Origin: Polyporus tsugae
Taxonomy: Eukaryota; Basidiomycota; Agaricomycetes; Polyporales; Polyporaceae
Reading direction: 5' to 3'
DNA length: 64,000 nt
Assembly: GCA_024305745.1 (NCBI GenBank)
Contig: JAHRBS010000013.1
Location: forward strand, 2,232,001-2,296,000
Below, piece after piece: positions 41,595 through 54,781 of the stretch; within the stretch, counting starts at the first letter, position 1; each line of letters starts with the position of its first letter. Under the pieces are notes generated by a model, which worked only from the letters and a program-made list of their open reading frames with translations, searched no databases and was not told where the DNA came from. The position numbers were made by a program, and so were the translations under genes.

Positions 41595-43947
41595 TCAGTC
41601 CAGCTCTTCCATCGGGTTGTGACCTGACGAAGGAGGAACACGATCGCCACTAGCCGTCGAAGACGAACTGTCCGAGGTATCTTCCTGCGCTCCTGGAACA
41701 GAAGGAGGCGTGTTCAAGCTGGCAGATGCAGTAGGGGTGGTCGCCATTTGAGCAGCGTTGTTCTGAGGCGGAGCCGTTGCCACTGGAGTGACGGGTATGG
41801 GAGGCGGAGGCAGATGTTGCGAGTGATTCGCCGACCTACGCATATTCTGGAAATCGCGGAGGACCTGAGAGTACATGTCGAGCGAGCCAAGGGCGTCCGG
41901 GCGGTGACCGATATGGGTGAAGACGTCTACGTCAACGGTGTTCGGCGGCGGGCCTCGGGAGACTGGCGTACTGGTCAAGTTGACGACGTGTTCCATGAGG
42001 GAAGCGGGGAAATTGTGGAAGGGAACCACATGTTCGCCATGCTGGTCTATGGCAATTTGCTGACGCAGTCGTTCGTACTCGGAGTCACGGGCCCGGGGAC
42101 GGGAGTGTGCTCCACCACCGAGGAACACGCCTTCAGGGAGAGGGACGGGGGACGCGTCTGATGCAGTAACAGGAGGTGCGGAGGGTGGTCGGGTGGGCAA
42201 ACCGGTGGCTCGCCGATGCGCCTCTATGTCCAACAGATGTTCACGCAGATCCTGGATGTCGCGGTACGCAATTGTCATGTCGAAACCCCCAGTTTCGGGG
42301 TCAGTGCCCCAAGCCGGTACACCGAGCATTTCAGAGAGGGAAGCACCTGTCGGCGGCGAAATTGCAGGATCTGTGTACAAGTCAGGACATGACCATGCTA
42401 AACAAGTGAGGAATGCTCACATTCAGGCATGACTACATCAGGGCGGACACGGGGAACGCTCGTTTCTTTAGCCTTTTCCTCCGCCACCAACCAGTCACGC
42501 ATGCTTTCTACTTGAGGAGGCTGCCAGACACGCGGCGGATCCGCCTCTGAGGCAATTGGTACGAGGTCGTGGAGACCCCTCGAAATTCGGAGCGTCAAGG
42601 AGTGCGGGTCAATGTCGAATCTGCAAGATGGACATGTTGTTTTCCGTGCTAGCCAAGGCAACAGGCAATGTTTGTGGAAAAGATGTTTACCCGCGCACGG
42701 GAATGCCACGCTGGTGTCCCGTTCGAAGGAGAATGGGAGCAGAGTAAAGATCGCAAGTACGCGCCATGCTTCTACGGCGTCAGGAGACTTGTCGACCAGA
42801 TCATCCCGGCAGATCGCGCAACCATCCACGTCTTCGCCATCGGTAGACCTCAGCTTCTCGTACCGTAGTACCAACTCGTCTGGGATGACCTCCATACCCT
42901 TGATTAATATCTCCGCCCGATCAAAGTCGTTATCCACGCCGGCACCGGCGATACGATTGGTGATGTCTACAACCCAGTCTGGCGGTGGTCCAAGGCGGAC
43001 ATCGATATCGGGAATAAAAACCCTCTGTTGGCTACACTCAGTACGGAATCAGATGAACGGGGCACAAAACGACTTACCGCCCTCTCAAGCAACTCTCGGT
43101 ATGATTGCAAGGAGTTGCGAAGCACGTTCGGAGTCGAACCGATCTCTGGGGTCACTCCAACGCCGATAGCAGGGATCGGGCGCGTAGGATTATGGGATGC
43201 CCCTGAGGATACACGGTCAGCCTCCTCGACCAGACGAGCTATGTCGGGGTCCCCTTCGGAATCGTCCAAGCTTTCATCGTCATCCCATTCTGACCCAGAC
43301 TGGCTCATATTGTCTTCTTCGTCAGATGAGGAGTCAGAGACGCTTTGGAGGGAAGGAAGACTGCTGTCGCTCTCCGCGCCGTCATCCTCTGCGTTTACAG
43401 TGCCCGTAGCTGGCCGCGAGGTTGCTCTGCCAGAGGTGCTTGGCGTCGCAAGCACGCCACGAGACACAGAGGGCTGAACGGAGGTCGACAACGGATTGTT
43501 CGAAATGGTGAAGCGGACGGAGGAAGTGATGCGACTGGAAGTAGCGGTAGAAGCGTTTGACGATGACGAGGTGGCGACCGCATCTGCAGGCGCAAGACCC
43601 GATTGAGGGGATGTTACGATGGATGAAGAGTCGTCGGCTTCCAGAGGAGGGGGTTCGTCGTCGTCCTGGTTGGGCAGGTCGACTTCAGATGGATTGTTCG
43701 TCGACGGTAGTGCCACATCGTCTTCTAAAGGCGGGAGGTCATCGTAAGCTGCTGCAGGGTGGTTACGGACCTCGTCATCGTTTCTGAGCGGTGGGGGGAT
43801 GAAATCGGGGTTCGAGAGCATGCCATGCAAGCCATCCGATTCCTCATCTCTCCTACTATGGGCAGGGGCGGTGGCGGCCCTTAGCGTCGCGAACATTGCA
43901 GACGACAGCGCCGCGAGGACATCCTGTGAGCGATCCATGAACAGCAC
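41595..43947 (-). CDS. RING-finger E3 ubiquitin ligase
   Basis: Likely E3 ligase. The long first exon (ATG at 43947, or 43938) encodes an acidic, Ser/Pro-rich disordered region (ADDSSSIVTSPQSGLAPAD, SVSDSSSDEEDNMSQSGSEW). After an intron (GTAAGT...CAACAG) come IPDIDVRLGPPPDWVV and EILIKGMEVIPDELVLRYEK, then the RING: CAICRDDL, FPCAGKHLFHKHCLLPWL and KTTCPSCRFDIDP. This is a C-x2-C...C-x3-KH-x2-H-x2-C...C-x2-C arrangement, with a slightly widened third ligand pair. An extra piece of about 25 residues between the first two ligand pairs may be an unspliced short intron, so the central structure is uncertain. The C-terminal part is Pro/Ser-rich. It is divergent from the HOS3 gene 243 bases away. 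Confidence 0.82.
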
Positions 43948-44190
43948 GTAGGGTTCAGCAGTCAGACGTGCATAAAGCGACTAGCGCAGTGCACAGACGG
44001 AGAGAGGAACGAGTCGTCGATGAGCGGGGGCAAGGAATGTCGTGGCGAAGAGGTTGCCTGGTCCTGGTTGGATCGTGAAGAGGGATAATTGACATCCCGA
44101 TAAATAGGTTTCAAACTCCGAAAGCTTCGCACCCGCGACGCGTCGCGAGGGGCATCGAAACACGAACCACACCCAGGCGTTCAAGCCACC

Positions 44191-46324
44191 ATGGCCCAGA
44201 CCACGGTATTTCTGCAGAAGGCATGTCTCCAACATCGATACATACGGTCGCGAGACAATTCAAACATCGTCGAGCGTCCAGAGCGGTTGCGCGCAGTCAA
44301 CGTTGGTCTTGCGGCAGCGGTCGCGCGGTTAGAAGAGCATACTGGCCCCATCGCGATTGAAGACACTACCCTCCCAAATCCCTCGAATCAGGAAGAGGAG
44401 ACGGACGAGCTGACAAGAGCTCTTGGAAAGCTACAACTTTCGACTCTCTCGCGCCCTGGTTCACTTGCGCGTGTCCCAGTAACGTTCATCCACAGTGGCG
44501 CGTCGGTTGACCTGTTGAACCATGCTGCCGTCAAATTCGTTCATGGGGACATAGAGCGTGACGTGTATCTGGAGAACCTCAAACGATGGGTGCTCGAGAG
44601 TCAAGACAAGGTGAATAAGGGAGACAGCGAAATCCCTGGAGGCTACTCGCAAGGCGACCTTTACCGTGAGTCTCAACACTTAAGCATTGTCCGCATTTCG
44701 TTGAGCTAATACGCGTTCTAGTGTGCTCCGGCTCGTTGGATGCTATCCAAGGAGCTCTTGGAACCGTTTGTGAGGCCGTTGATACGGTCCTAAGACGCTC
44801 CGAAGCGGCCTTAGAAACCGCAAGCGAGCCAAAGTCTTGTTCCCAAGCATTTGTGGCTATCCGTCCTCCTGGGCACCACTGCGGAGAGGTAAGCAAACCT
44901 ATCGGTATTGCAGATGAATCTGCAAGCTCACACCCGACCAGGATACGCCCTCGGGCTTCTGTTTCGTAAATAATGTCGCAGTTGCTGCTGCACATGGTGT
45001 GTCTTCTTCCCAGTCTTGAAGTTTCTATGGAATTGATAAAGCTGCAGCGCACCTCCAGCACAACATCAATCGTGTCGTGATTTTTGATATCGATTTGCAC
45101 CATGGTAAGCTTCGAACACCGTAGAGTGAGACGCCTGATCGCTGAAAATTCACAAGGAAACGGAACACAAGCCATCGCTTGGCAGATCAACGAAGAGACT
45201 TACCGCAAACAGCTCGAAGTAGACGCCGGCGTACCTTCTGGGAAACCAGGCTTGCAGGTCTATTATGGCAGCATACACGATATCCTGTCATATCCATGCG
45301 AAGACGGAAAATCTGAGCTTGTCCAAGCTGCTTCGGTCTCCATCCACGGCCCACATGGTCAGTACATCGAGAACGTCCATTTACGACCGTATGTGTCTTC
45401 GGAGGACTTCTGGGAAAACCTGTACCCTGGTCCTTACTCGCGTCTCCTTAAGAAGGCGGGCGAGTTCCTCGACAACACAGGTGGAGCTGGAGACGACGTC
45501 TTGGTCTTTATCAGGTGTGCTACCTCTCGTGCTCTGGCTTCGCTCGAGAAGACTGACGCTTCTGCTGTCTAGCTGTGGCTTCGACGCATGTGAACACGAA
45601 TACGCTTCCATGTCGCGTCACCAACGCAAGGTCCCAGTGTCATTCTATCACCGCTTCGCACGCGACGCTCGTATCTTCGCGGAGCGATATGCGCAGGGGC
45701 GGCTTATCAGTGTTCTCGAAGGAGGATACAGCGATCGCGCGCTGACGAGCGGTGCCTTGGCCCACCTCGCTGGCTTGGTCGATAACGGCGATATGGGTGT
45801 TGAAGAGAGCTGGTGGAGCGCAGAGAACCTCACCGCAGTACGTCTTTCCGGTACCGAGCGTCTTCATGACCATTAACTAAGACCTCTGCTCTCGACAGCT
45901 CGAAGCCGCGACCAAGAAACGACGTGGTGGTCGGCCGTCTCAAAACACACACCCTGCTCCATGGCTGGTCCGCACCATTGAAGTCTTTGCTTCCATTGAC
46001 TCCTCGCATACTCTCCCTGCACATCCCCGCGCTCCTGTGCCTGCTTCGGATAGAGCGCTGCGTGAGCGCAAACCAGGAAATGGAAGCACCAGCGGGCGAT
46101 CAAGTCCCTCAGTATCCTCAGGAAAGCAGGCTGCTCCCCCGAAGTCAGGCCCAACACGAGGGCCGCCCAGCGCTGCCGCCGAACCTGCATCGTCTGTATC
46201 CGATGAAGGTGGGCTCTCGGATGTCTCGAGCGGAACGGCGCTGGAGAAGGAGGCGGTGGGCGAGTCGGCAGTGAAGAAGTTGCCGCGGATCATACTCAAG
46301 CTGGGGCCCGCTCCCGCGGGTTGA
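44191..46324 (+). CDS. HOS3: Histone deacetylase, Hos3 type
   Basis: Zn-dependent lysine deacetylase. Seven exons (44191-44665, 44722-44888, 44942-44996, 45042-45104, 45157-45514, 45573-45837, 45899-46324) sum to 602 residues. Catalytic elements are all present: AIRPPGHHCGE (active-site His pair), SGFCFVNNVAVAAAH, FDIDLHHGNGTQ (zinc Asp and His), SCGFDACEHEY (zinc Asp) and SVLEGGYSDRA (active-site Tyr). The segment VSIHGPHGQYIENVHLRPY and the GFDACEHE variant fit the fungal Hos3 branch rather than Rpd3/Hda1. The C-terminus is disordered and basic (KKRRGGRPSQN) and ends LPRIILKLGPAPAG. All splice phases agree. Confidence 0.93.
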
Positions 46325-47924
46325 CGGTTCGCAGTACAATGCAGGCTTCGAGATTCGATCCACCAATGAGCTATGACTTCAGGTCACTTCTGTTCGCATT
46401 CCCCCTGATGCTCGTCGCACTGTTGTTGATATTCTATCGCCCTTACTACCCACGAAGGTTATGATGTCATCATGAGTAGAAAGAAGTCGCTATACCCTGG
46501 ATGTACTAGATGTAGGATGTAATAATCCCAGTCGCGATCAGCCAAATATGAATTCCCTGGACCATCTCAAGGCATCCTTAGAACTGCAACCAGTATTGAG
46601 AAGACTAGTACTTCGGAGAAAGGTGGGACGTGCACGGATGAGCCATGCAGATGTTGATGTGAAAAATATTGCAGCTGGCAGATGGATTCCTATCATTTGA
46701 ACTACAGTACCAACGTACAAGCTTTAAGTGTGACGCTAATCCCACATCCCCCGCATATACCTCGCCACTACACGTCTCCGGTTCCCATACAGTGGGATTG
46801 CTGCGCGCTATCAGTACTGGCTAGTAAGCTCAACAGACTCAACGTGGTTTCATGCCCGTAACGCAACCTGCACACTGATGGTCAACGATTTACCAAAACA
46901 CGACCTGTGGCGCGTTGAGGGTTGACAAAGGGTCCGTGCAAGGCTGCAATAGGGGAAACATGTATGTAGCATAGACAGTCCTCTTGTGCCGCCTCCCCAG
47001 GAATGGCATCCCAATCAGGACACTAATAGTCCAAACAGTCCAAACCCCCCGAGCTTCGCATCCGACGGAATGGCGCTGGGACGAGCCCTGTCCACCCGTG
47101 CGCAGTAACACACCTGCCAAACGGAGACCTATCCTCTGCGAGGGAGGATAAGCCAGAAGCAGGTTGTCTTTACGACAGGATAACCCCCTCGCATCCGCGA
47201 TCGCCCGCGACCTGAACCCTGCACGTCAGCATACCATCCGTGCCGACTATAACCCTGCGTCCCATGCGCGAAGTGAGAGGCCGGATCCTCGCCGCAATGC
47301 ATGATGGTGGCATCGGGTTCTTCGCTCGGTTCGGCCCTGGGCACATTCAATTCACTTGCCTGCTAGGTCGCCGGTAGAGAGCATGACGTGAACGAGGAAG
47401 CCGGCTGTCGTGGCAAGAACACCGGCAAATATAGAGTGATGCCTTGCATCCTGTCCGCTCGGGAAGGGCCGCGGCAGGGAACCACAGCTTGAGTGCCAAC
47501 TGAATGTCAGCGACCCTAGACGGGACCCCATACTCGGCCGCTGATTGGATCGATACAGGTGCGCTGTGATGCAATGATGAGCATGGGGGGGCAGATGCCG
47601 TTGGAGGGATAGTGCATTACGACATCGTTCATTATTAGCCGTGGGCTATGTGGCAGGTACGGCAATGAGAACGCGCCCTGCTGTACTCCTCGGGCCGCGA
47701 GCGCAGACAGAGCGGCTGTCTTGTACGTGAAGTGGACACTAAAAGTTGATGGACGGACATAAGTGCAAGATATCAGGAACCCATTGCGCTGACAAGATGA
47801 TCATGCAACTTACGGACGCTTTGCACATACACAGCTAGAGCACCCTGTTGCTTCGCGCGTGTGCGAATGTCATTTTGCTAGCCAATAGCGGACTCGCGAC
47901 AGGCTTCCATAGGCTCCGATGGGC

Positions 47925-48151
47925 ACACGGAGCTGTAGGCCGATGACGGGAATGGCGAGGGTCGGTATGCTCGGTATACTGCATGGCGCCGCGACGCTTC
48001 TGAACCCGAGACTCGGTCAGAACGAGGTTCGCAGAAAGTTCGCAAAGAGAAGGTCGGAGCGCCCTTCCCGGCAACCCAATGCTCTGGTGAAAACACCGGA
48101 GGATGGTGATTGGTGCGGAGAAGCCGGCTGCCCAGTAGGAACACGGAGCTG
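47925..48151 (+). repeat. Short direct repeat pair
   Basis: ACACGGAGCTGT occurs at about 47926 and again at about 48140, 214 bases apart, with weak similarity before each copy (GGCTCCGATGGGC, GGCTGCCCAGTAGGA). Suggests an old local duplication. Confidence 0.3.
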
Positions 48152-48985
48152 TCGAGAGCACTAGGCTCGATAGCAGGATTAGGACCGGTTGGTGCATTGA
48201 AACCGTCCGTGGCGTGCGTTGCCTAGCCTCCGATTAAGCTCCTGTAAGAATCCCGCAAATCTTGATATTCGAGCCTCCCGCCGAACGTATAAGCTCACGG
48301 GAGAAGGCGGCAGGAAGAGACGGAACGGAATGGGGCGCAGGGCTGAGGGCTTCCTCCGAAGTCGTCTCCATTTAAGTATGCACGTTCAGTATCGTGCACG
48401 AAACGCGACGCGACGCGTGTCTTCCATGCGCTTCCATATTCTTCAATAGCCTTTCCCCGATGCTTCGAGGGGTCAGGCATGTCCGTCCATCGAATAGGTG
48501 TGGGATAGAAGTGGCGACGTGGGGGCTGCGAATGCACTGTGATGTGTTCTCCCATTGAGATCGGTGTGGTTTCTAGACGATAGATGCCGATAATCAGCCC
48601 TTGTTCAGATAGAGATAGCATGTAGCTACTAGTAACTTAGAAGCAGCGCATTTTGCATACCGGTTGGAATACCGGACAAACGCCACACAACGTGACGTGC
48701 TAGCCCTCGACGGAACACGTTTGATGTAGACGAGCCCTTGTATCCCGGCATCTTTCGCGGGCTTGCAATGAATTCTTGACTTGCCGAAGTAGGGATAGTA
48801 CTTAGGTAATAGAGTACCTGCCGGTAAATTATTTCCGGTGATTTCTCCACGAGCCTTGGTAACTGCGGTCAACAGGATGAAGTGTTTTAGACCTGTGGTA
48901 ATGTAAGGACGATGACGGTTGGAAGGCAGGAATGTGACGAACGACCGCCGATTCATGCACGAGGTTCGCAGCAGGTTCGCAGAGA
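48023..48985 (+). repeat. Diverged direct repeat pair around GAGGTTCGCAG
   Basis: CGAGGTTCGCAGAAAGTTCG near 48023 and CGAGGTTCGCAGCAGGTTCG near 48959 match in about 24 of 28 positions including the following bases. It may be a remnant of a repeated element. Confidence 0.35.
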
Positions 48986-51163
48986 TATGCATGTTGTATC
49001 GTCCAACGCTGAGCGGTCTGGACGCAGCACGGGCCTTGTCCGTCGTCGTGAAGCAGCTGCGTAAATGAAACCCTTCCGCGTTCATACAGAGCTTGCCTGG
49101 GGATTGACACGCTGTTAACGGGCAAAGTACTAGCACGAGGACATCGATGTTTCATGATGGGACTTACCCCGCAGTGTGAAGCTCGGTGGCCTCCGTCGCG
49201 AAGCGCACCGCACTGCACATCTGGCTATGGCATCTCCGTCTCTTCGCTATCCAGGCACTTAGTACGTCTTGCACTTGACCTTTCACCGTATCTGCAGCTG
49301 CCGGAATCAGTTCGGGAACGAAAAATGTTCAGGACAGGAACATGGCATGCCAGATGTCATGAAGGATACGTACCCTACATGCGAAATTCCGGCAGCACAG
49401 GCCCATGACGGACCCCATTACAGACCCCCAGCTTCCCTTTTGGCTCTCTGGCTCCCTGTAGACATGCTGCGTTGCTCTATTTCCGCACTAAATGAGCGTC
49501 CGATGACGATCGGGTTCTCACACCCTCGCAGGCTGCCACTGCCTGCCAGTGTGTGTTCCCAGCGTTGGTTCATCATGTGGGGAATAAATGGCAGGTCCCT
49601 CTAGGCCTCCATCCTCATGCTCGAAACCAATCACAATTTTGCCGGCCATGCGTCACTGCGGGTTAGTGAACGAGGCTATGTGCGGGGCCCCGCGTCAACC
49701 TGTATTACATCACAGGGCAGTGGTATGTATGTGAGAAGCCGACGAACTGTAGGGAATGAGGTGACTTACAGTACAGGGACTCATGTCAGCCACATGGGCG
49801 TTGGCACCGACATTACGACGTGTGATATGCCGGGGTCAACTACAAAGGGGATCGGAGGACCACCGGCCGATATCGATATCCCACAAACTAGTAGTGGGGA
49901 TGGGTGACGTTTCAAGCTCAAGGAGGAAGCTGGGGGTTTGAAGCAGCGCGCATACTGACCGCTTACGGTGTGGTTCTCTACGACGGCATGTTACTCATAT
50001 CGCCAGAGCCAGAAGTGGAGGGAACCGAGTCAATTGAGTTCGAGCGGTGGTGGTAAGATCTAGAGAGCAAATATCGACTCCAGGCGCTTAGCGATGTGAG
50101 CCTCCAGGCGGAGTTCCGAGGCGGCGGCGGCGCTTGTACGCATGGACCTACTCTCCGCCTCCAGAGATCGTATCTCCTGCATGTGTTACTACCCTACCGA
50201 GGATCGAGCGTGTCAGTGAATACTGTCTTGTCGTATGTCACTAGACATAGAACCAGTATTTGGTTAGACAAGTCTCAAAGCAAACTTATCCTCGAAGCAC
50301 CATTAGTAGGAGCGCTCTTGAGGCCTGTCACGGTGCAACGCCGATTTGGACAACTCCTTCACCCCCTAACTGTTGTCATGGTGAGGTAGCATGCTCAATG
50401 GGGGTCCTTTTATACAAAAAAGAGTAACGAAAGTGTCTTGACTTGTTTCTCCGACAGGCTATGGCTCACGATCAGTGATCGACGTCGCACCACAAGACTC
50501 CGAAGAGCCTTCAAGAGGCCTGATCGACAGGCCGTCGCGGAAGCATCGGCGTTGCCCTTGCAGTGAGCACGTCGCCTCGAGATCGAGCGCAAGACCGTAG
50601 TGTTTCAGTAGGTGGAGACAACACCTACGAAAACAATAGACTACGCTCGCCCTAGTCATTAGTCGATATCAAATTAGGGGCCTCCTCTAGCCTTGAGACA
50701 TAAAGACACACGTTTGAATTGCCTGTAGATCGATGCATAAAGGGACTACAGCACTATGCGAGACATATAGTACCACTTCGTCAATGGTGAGTCGACTACC
50801 ATTTCAGAATTGTTCCCGATCGTACAGCATACCTGCTTATATCAGTCCATCAGTACCGGCTCTAAATATTCCGGGGATCCGAAGGACTTACCCATCCTAG
50901 TCCATTCCGCTGAAGCACGTACCGTAGCTTGTTCGGAGTGGCACTCTCATTTTGGAATAGGAAAGTGACAAGGGTTTATCCATTCCAAAGGCCCTCATAG
51001 ATCCGGTGTTCCGCGGGAATAGTTGACGCCATGTGAATGCTGCACTAAAGTGCGGTACAACGGTATGTGAACCCGAAGGCGGTGAGGTGCTGAAGGACCT
51101 ATCGATGAATTCTGGACCGTCAGCGGCGGGTTCGTCTAGATGATTGCTCCATTCTAGGGGGCA

Positions 51164-51447
51164 TATAAAAGAGCGCTAGGAATTCAGGTGCGATGGTCCG
51201 GGGAATAAAGGGATCTGATATGGTGTCGAAGGAGTCAAAGGAATCTCAGAGGATAGAGGATCCGCGCGTAAACTTGGCTTTACCGTATACGATCCCGAGT
51301 ACAGTCACCGACTGGGTAGGCGCCTACGTGACCTGCCCAGTGGCCCGGCACGGTCCGTCTCCGCAAGGTCAACATCTAGCTAATCTCCTCCTTGTCCTCA
51401 CCCTCACCTCCTCCTGTATCGGTGTATCCTATCCTAATCGAATCTAG
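51164..51447 (+). CDS. Doubtful 84-codon ORF behind a perfect TATA box
   Basis: TATAAAAG at 51164-51171 lies 22 bases before the ATG at 51193. The frame is open to 51447 and encodes a hydrophilic N-terminus (KGSDMVSKESKESQRIEDPR) and a mildly hydrophobic end (NLLLVLTLTSSCIGV). No homology is recognised. The TATA-to-ATG distance is too short for a normal leader, so the true start may lie further in, or the TATA may drive a noncoding RNA. Confidence 0.15.
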
Positions 51448-52388
51448 TTCTCGGGTCTAGCAATCATAGGAATCCCACTCCCCCACTATACGTCCGCTTG
51501 GTTTGACAGCAAGCTCACAAATCTAAATCTTTCTCCACGACGACGCCTCAGGCCGGTCTCCCCATGTTTTCTCATCTGGCCGGTAGGCGGCGATCCTGGA
51601 CGGTCACATCGATCTCACCTCAAGCTTCACACCTGATTAGCGTGCAAAGATATATGCGAGATGCACTCCCATCCCAGGGTGAGCGTCCGAGTTCTCAGCG
51701 CACCTCGTCAAATCCTCGGAGGCAATGCCGTTTCCGGTGCGCCAATCCCATGCTAAGTAGGCCTATACACCTATCCTGCTGATTATCAGCACCTGGCAAT
51801 GGTGCCTATGCGGCCTCCGTGTAGCTCTCCTCGGGCGTGCTGCCTATGAAAAGGCGCCATGTAGGGCCCGGTATCGGTCGGGGCGGAATTGACTCTTACA
51901 GGTCTTGCAAGCGGCTTCAGGCGGTCATGGAGGGGATGCTACGTCGCAAACACATTCATAGTTACTTACTATGCATGTCGTAGGAGGCAGCAACCGAGCT
52001 TGTAACGAGCACCACGGCGCGCGTCTTCCTTGTGCCAAGTTACCTCACACTCGTGCGTCGCATTGACACAGTAATGACAAGTCCAATTCGTGTGCTCGCA
52101 GAACACGTTCACGCCGGGTGGCAAGCGTGGCAACCGAATACACGCGATATGCGACATGACAAGTGAGCACTTACTTATCATACATCATTTCGTCAAGCCA
52201 ATGCCATGTAGTATGATGATCAGCCGAGGGATAAGTTCCAGGATAGAAGGTCTTCCACGACGCACCGGCGTGCTAAATGCCCCGTGCACGCTCACCTGCG
52301 GAATCCAGTCCATTTGCTTCCGCAACCAACCAAGCTGAGTTCGAGACAGACGTGGTCGTGGTATACATATCTCGTTTGATGTCACAGT

Positions 52389-53306
52389 TTGCCTGATAGA
52401 ATGCCACGACCCGCAGCCGGAGCACACTCCTGCATGACCAAGGTGCTTTACAGTATGAGATTCACACATGGTCCGCGGGCAATGAAGGCTACCGCAAGGC
52501 ATTTGCTCGATAGCGACTTCACTGTCCTACATATGCTTACTCGCAATACTAAGCGGATTTATGCTCCTTCTCGCCAAACTAGGGCACAACCTCGGAACAG
52601 CTCACTGAGAGCACTCGGATCCGATCCCACCGCGTCCGGACCCAGTGTCTCATGCCCAGCGTCTTACTCTGCGCCACCCACACTGGCTCGCGATAATGTC
52701 TCTAACCCATCTTCCCGGTATCCAGGCATCGTTCAAGGTACCGCACGCTCACCAAGAGGGCCACAAATTGATCCGAGTGTTTGCACCTGGCGAACTCATT
52801 TGCACGGCGCAGAGCGCGTCGGCACACATCCTTTGATTTGGACCACCGTAGTAAGCACACGAAAAACTCTCAGTGATCCCCCCGTGTACCGACCGGCTAA
52901 TAACTGCGTATTACTTATACTATCCGGTAGGATCGGCAAACACCCCACTGCCCTGTCCGACCCGCTCGCTCCCGCCTCCGGAGTTGGCCATAGGTTTTTT
53001 TCCCTTCTCAGCTGGGAAACGACCAGGCGCACGGGTTCATTGGTCCGGGACGCTAAAAGTATGTGCACAACGGCGACCGCCACGAAGCCCCAGGCGGTCA
53101 GGCGGGTCAGGCCTCAGGACCGGACGCCCGAACTTCCAAGTCCGCGACAGGCCTACGTCGGGAACTGCCGTGCTCGGAATCGCGCTCCTCCTCTGACTCG
53201 GAATCAAATGGCTCGTCCGGCTCGTGCTTCTGAAACCGGGGAGAACGACTGCGAGTGCTCTGTGCCTGCATGGCGGGACGGGTTCATTGACAGGCAGGTC
53301 TTCTAG
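52389..53306 (+). CDS. Unrecognised 305-codon open frame in the gene-poor region
   Basis: This is the longest open frame in the 17-kb block. It is Arg/Ser/Thr/Pro-rich, without repeats, signal peptide or known motif. At roughly 4 percent stop codons a frame this long is not expected by chance in 17 kb, so it may be an exon of an orphan gene or a remnant of one. I see no clear TATA box; an in-frame ATG choice is arbitrary. Coding potential is unproven. Confidence 0.2.
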   Translation: MPDRMPRPAAGAHSCMTKVLYSMRFTHGPRAMKATARHLLDSDFTVLHMLTRNTKRIYAPSRQTRAQPRNSSLRALGSDPTASGPSVSCPASYSAPPTLARDNVSNPSSRYPGIVQGTARSPRGPQIDPSVCTWRTHLHGAERVGTHPLIWTTVVSTRKTLSDPPVYRPANNCVLLILSGRIGKHPTALSDPLAPASGVGHRFFSLLSWETTRRTGSLVRDAKSMCTTATATKPQAVRRVRPQDRTPELPSPRQAYVGNCRARNRAPPLTRNQMARPARASETGENDCECSVPAWRDGFIDRQVF

Positions 53307-54720
53307 CTGCTCTTGATTCTTCCCATCCTGATATTGTTAGCTGGCGGACAGGAACCCCTGGTGTCCCGCGGGAAGAAGTTGCTGCGAGACGACGAGAAGC
53401 GCGCGCATTTAGGACAGTGCGGTGTGGTGCGGCAAGGAATGCGGCCCGTGCTTCCTGCTGCTATACTAGTGACGATGTGCCGACGTCCAGCCGAAGCCGT
53501 CGCGCTGACGAGAAGTACGGCGACAGGGATGACTGACTTTCGATCTATGCCAATGTGATGACTGGTGCGCTACAACCACGGTACGGCCGCGGAATCAGAT
53601 AGGGCTCCACGGTGGGTTTACATCACCGTTGCGAGACGCTGTGGCCTGACATATTGTCTGACATATGGCTTGGATAGGTATAGTTGCTACACACTGTAAC
53701 CGCGAACCTTTAGCACCTCGGAAAGTTGCGAGTTCGCAATACCATCATCGGGGATCTGCATTTCGGACAATTGACCTACAAGCCAAGTCATGACTCAGAC
53801 CATACCGACGACCGTAGCCAATCTTCACCTGTTAGCGCAGGACGAGTCGGGACGGCCAAACCGGAGAAGGCCGAGTCGACGAGTTATTCGCGATGCCGAT
53901 CGGGGCGCTGGAGAAGTCCGAAGATGAGAAGACTCGGACAGAACAAGACTTCGGCGCCACTCTGTCCTCCCGCCTGTATGTGCGACGGTCGCTGCACTCC
54001 ACCTCCTTCGGAGTCGGGCTCGGACAAGGGACAAGGGCCGATTAGATTGCGAGTTACTTATCCCTGTGCCCGTGCATGCAGGTAAGCATTCGATACACAC
54101 CTAACAAATGATGCTGCATGTCATTGATGTCAGATAACGTTGACAACATAGTGACACAAAGGACAGTGCGGGAAGACGAACGAGTTTCGAGCACAACTGA
54201 TGTCAAGGATTAACGTCTGTCCTCCGCCGACTGATGAACTCGTCAACGTACGTATTACCTTATTTACATGCCAGAGCCCCACGACTGAATTGGATAAATG
54301 GGCACCCCCGACCGACGGCATTCTGACAAAGTAGCCGTTAAGCGGGACGCATGGCATACGCTGGGAACACCCCACAGCCCCACAGTGTTCACGTCGACTG
54401 CCCTTGTACGTTAGCACGGTTGCGTGAACACGAATTCAACAACCTGTTTTGACCGGTCGTTTTCTGGATGTCTCATGTCGATGCCGGGTCGAAATCGAAG
54501 TCGAAGCTGCAGGCCCCAGGGCCCGAACACCAGCATCGAAGCACTTGCAAGCACTCCATGCACTCCGGGCTTGAAAACCCCTCGTCGCCCGATCGCGATA
54601 CTCCTTCAGGCCCAGGTAAGCGTCAACGCGCGAACGTTACATCACTGCAAGGCGTATCGCCGGGCACGATGATGCGATCGCGAACCTTCGTGTGCGCCTC
54701 GCCTCTCCCCCGCAGACCGC

Positions 54721-54728
54721 TATTTAAT
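54721..54728 (+). promoter_or_regulatory. TATA-like element before the candidate orphan gene
   Basis: TATTTAAT lies 61 bases before an ATG with good context (ACCCACCATG) and after a pyrimidine-rich stretch (CCTCTCCCCC). This is the arrangement of a fungal core promoter. Confidence 0.25.
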
Positions 54729-54781
54729 ACTTACAATCTCGCGCGTCTTGCGTTGGACCGCATCTCCCCAGCGAACCCACC

